The position numbers and the translations under genes were made by a program. 64,000 bases of DNA from positions 160,107 through 224,106 of the forward strand of contig CAXAMN010027472.1 in assembly GCA_963970005.1 (NCBI GenBank). The letters are read 5' to 3'. The DNA is from Durusdinium trenchii (lineage: Eukaryota > Sar > Dinophyceae > Suessiales > Symbiodiniaceae). Of the stretch, positions 61,562-64,000 are shown piece after piece. Position 1 is the stretch's first letter. The number at the start of each line of letters is the position of its first letter. The notes under the pieces are model-generated. The model was not told the DNA's origin. It saw only the letters and a program-made list of their open reading frames with translations, and did no database searches.

Positions 61562-62478
61562 AACAAATATAGGCGCCTTAGGACTGTACTGACAAACAAT
61601 CGGCCATTGTTTCAACCCTCCATTCCACAAACCTTCCACACACCACCATGGGAGGCAATATATAGGTTTGACGGCTCCCCCCATGGACAACTTTCAACCA
61701 ACACAAACTGGATATATTGTTTATTTGAAAAGGTAGTTTTACTACATTATGAAATGCGTTGATCTTTGCTAGTGTGTGTACAACCGTGGAAATACACAAC
61801 TGACCATGTATAAAACATCATATTGCATCATGCAATATAATGTGTAGTGTTTGATTGTTTTTGAAAAACAAATTAAACAAACACAATAGTTAAACGGGTG
61901 TTCCGTAAGGTCTGCGAAACAAAACAGACAGCATCAAGTGAACAACCCCCGGACAGGATCAGTACTATCACCCTGCCTTAAAAAAAAATAGACCATAGAA
62001 GGCAAACTGAAAAACACCATATATATAATTATATATTTATAACCGTTTGTTGTATGTTAAATCATGCAAAACCCTGCATTGTTTTGCGGGTTTGTGTTAA
62101 AAATGGGGAGACCACCCGAACCCCCTGCAAGCAGGGACTCAAACCAAAACCATCCAAACACATGTGTTGGGGTGCCAGGACTTGCGAACGTCCGTCTGAA
62201 CGAGCGACCCCACGTGTGGGCGCCACGGAGTGAAAAATCCTCATGAGATACGATGTTTGAAAGCAGTACACGTGTGAGGTGTGTCCGCGGGTGTCATTGA
62301 AGTGGATGTGAGTTGACTTGCGAAGGAAATAACTGTCAAATGGTAAGCTGATGAACATGTGGACTTGCATTGATGCATGTGCACTACCTAATTTGTATAA
62401 GGGTCTGGCAGGGTTCCGGGTTCCCTGGTTTGCGTGCGAATTTGTAACAGTTGCAGTGTTGTTTGATTGGGATGTCTG

Positions 62479-63362
62479 TCATCTGTTCATGCGAAATCTC
62501 TGGCTTATTGCCAGCCAGGTAGGGCGTCTTGGAGAATGGTGGCTCAAGTCGATCTTCCCTACATCAGGAAGTAAACGCCAGAAAAATACAAACCCAGTTT
62601 TGTTTTTGGCGATGCGGAATGAGAGCGCCCATGCCTGAAGCAGTTTGAAATGATTGCAAAGTGGCCTTGGCGGTTCCGTCAATTTGCCGGTTGCAAGCAC
62701 GGCAGCGCTCCTCATATGAAGAAACTCGTAGAGCGGGGCCGCGTGACTGGCAATTGCATGGAGACCGCAATGACCCCGCACGAGCACATAAAGAGCGGCA
62801 GTACTCAGTAGCTGAAATATCCCCGATGAACATGGATGAGGCCTCAAAGCCTGCATTGCCGCCCCAAAGAATCATGTGTTGCCCAAATTCATGATCCCGT
62901 TGAGCGGCAAGCCTGCGGATGAAATGCGCTGGCGTGATATGGTCACCAAATACAACCACTGCCATCAGGAGCAGGCGAGGCAACCGACCCTTTTGCCAAA
63001 CAAGAAGTGCTGATCTAATGAAGCAAATTTCCATTCCGTGAGGCCCGGTAAGGCGCTTCATAGGCCAAGTGAAGGTGCATCATTTGCAAGGAACCAAGGG
63101 AATCGCAAAGTTTCGGAGTCTCCTGAGGCTTCTCTCTCAACGGCACGCAGCACAACCTATCTAGCTGCGCGCTACCATCTAAACAAGTCATTTCCACAGG
63201 TCCATATTCCAAATCGCTGGCAAAAGGTTTACCTACAGTCCCAACAAGTAAGTCGTTGCAAAGCCTTCTGGAAAAACCTACACTGCATATGTCCGTGTCA
63301 GAACTTACAAAGACGTGAGAAATTTGTGATACAAGGTGAAACCTAAGCAGCCGCGGTAACAT
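62479..63362 (-). CDS. Overlapping open frames, possibly a broken gene
   Basis: Three minus frames follow one another with overlaps. 63,362-63,015 contains FASDLEYGPVEMTCLDGSAQ. 63,080-62,564 contains LLLMAVVVFGDHITPAHFIR and RDHEFGQHMILWGGNAGFEA. 62,856-62,479 contains STAALYVLVRGHCGLHAIAS. Each looks protein-like, with no obvious introns. Either only one frame is real, or the gene carries two frameshifts. I did not recognise the family. Confidence 0.4.
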
Positions 63363-63469
63363 TCAAACATTGCACATTCACTCGTGCTGGTTGTCCGACT
63401 TCCCCACTCTTCTTTGTCGGACCTAAATTGTAATGTCTGTCATGTTTATGAAAAGCCTTGTCGACAACC

Positions 63470-63685
63470 ATGGAACTCTTGTCGGGGAAAGAACCCGTGC
63501 TCACCCATTACGAGCCAGACTTCGTAGACTTTTTGCGAATCCGCTGGGAACATGCTTACGCGACATGCTTTGTACAACGATGGGGGTTCAAGAGATACTA
63601 CTTGTGCAGAAGCATGCTTTCCTTCCTCGAAACGCACGGACTCGCGCAAACGCACTTTCCACCGAGGCCGCGCAAAACCGCATAG
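63470..63685 (+). CDS. Possible ORF, strand unclear
   Basis: ATG 63,470 to TAG 63,685 encodes 71 residues, MELLSGKEPVLTHYEPDFVD, then FLRIRWEHAYATCFVQRWGF and a Pro/Arg end. The composition looks real, but the minus strand is open across the same span (ORF 63,446-63,742), so I cannot assign the strand. Confidence 0.35.
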   Translation: MELLSGKEPVLTHYEPDFVDFLRIRWEHAYATCFVQRWGFKRYYLCRSMLSFLETHGLAQTHFPPRPRKTA

Positions 63686-63689
63686 CACA

Positions 63690-64000
63690 GCGACATCACA
63701 GACATCATTTGGCCAAAAGACCCAAAGACCAGATACAACCATGTAACACCCAGCGTCGTGGACACCGCCAAGAGTCCAGGAGCTTCTCCTCCATGGACGT
63801 GTTTGGTGTTAGCATGTATACTGTATGAGCAAAGCAGTAGGCAAAAGACTTTGGGTTTGGGAGCCCATGTGGGCTACCACGGACGGACATGAGACTTATG
63901 CGCTGCCTATGTGGAGCTTAACGCGCCTTACGCGGAAAGCGCCGTGACTCTCCTCGATTTTGTGAGGTTCCTGTTTCTGGGAACCATGACGTTGAGCATC
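63690..64000. other. Right end, nothing assigned
   Basis: Short frames only. A short stretch of GCGC-rich motifs (about 63,900-63,945) was noticed but no feature can be supported. Confidence 0.3.

Larger units (their letters stand above)
61000..62450. other. Non-coding stretch with repeats
   Basis: No convincing exon was seen. It holds a family 2 element (61,377-61,437), a family 4 copy (61,482-61,561) and AT-rich runs (61,355-61,376; 62,018-62,040). Short open frames at 62,060-62,370 look accidental. Confidence 0.45.

Noticed and set aside
63340-63362. GCAGCCGCGGTAAC at 63,347-63,360, as in the small-subunit rRNA 530 loop
   Set aside because: Only about 14 bases match; the flanks do not resemble rRNA, and the nearby CCGTCAATTT (about 62,675) is in the wrong arrangement. 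Probably chance.

Overview
The window reads as nuclear DNA of a dinoflagellate, most probably a Suessiales/Symbiodiniaceae-type alga. The grounds are short exons cut by many introns, intron starts of GT, GC and probably GA, AG|G acceptors, and two protein families that I remember only from dinoflagellate genomes. No bacterial-style operon, rRNA, tRNA or CRISPR array was seen. Family names rest on memory of conserved motifs; no database was searched.

Left part (1-12,650, + strand). Three genes lie head to tail. The tail of a lysine-rich gene ends at 1,052. A second gene (about 1,755-4,713) has a tryptophan- and RS-rich first exon, followed by a Rossmann-like domain whose motifs resemble a degenerate DCM-type methyltransferase. 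A third gene (about 5,183-12,650, some 24 exons) begins with a long charged helix built from 10-residue repeats and continues into a large dinoflagellate family of unknown function marked by HGDEGR, GIKGDW, CHYC, a D-x-x-H-x5-GIGRE motif and EDFIGR. Reading frame is kept across most proposed introns of the last two genes, which is the best support for these models.

Middle part (about 12,900-61,000, - strand). At first sight this looks like 48 kb of repeat-filled spacer. On the minus strand it holds more than 60 candidate exons of 30-560 bases, most with a plausible acceptor and donor and an open frame. They form one very large gene or a series of genes converging on the left-hand block. I could not name the products; pieces include possible membrane helices, cysteine-rich segments, a Gln/Pro-rich exon and an Arg/Ser/Tyr-Gly exon. 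The introns carry several families of about 60-110 bp inverted-repeat elements, a 0.5 kb tandem duplication, a TG-rich minisatellite joined to a 40-bp minisatellite, and several microsatellites.

Right end (about 62,400-64,000). Long overlapping open frames occur here, mostly on the minus strand and without visible introns; I cannot identify them. All exon limits were set by eye and may be off by a few bases.
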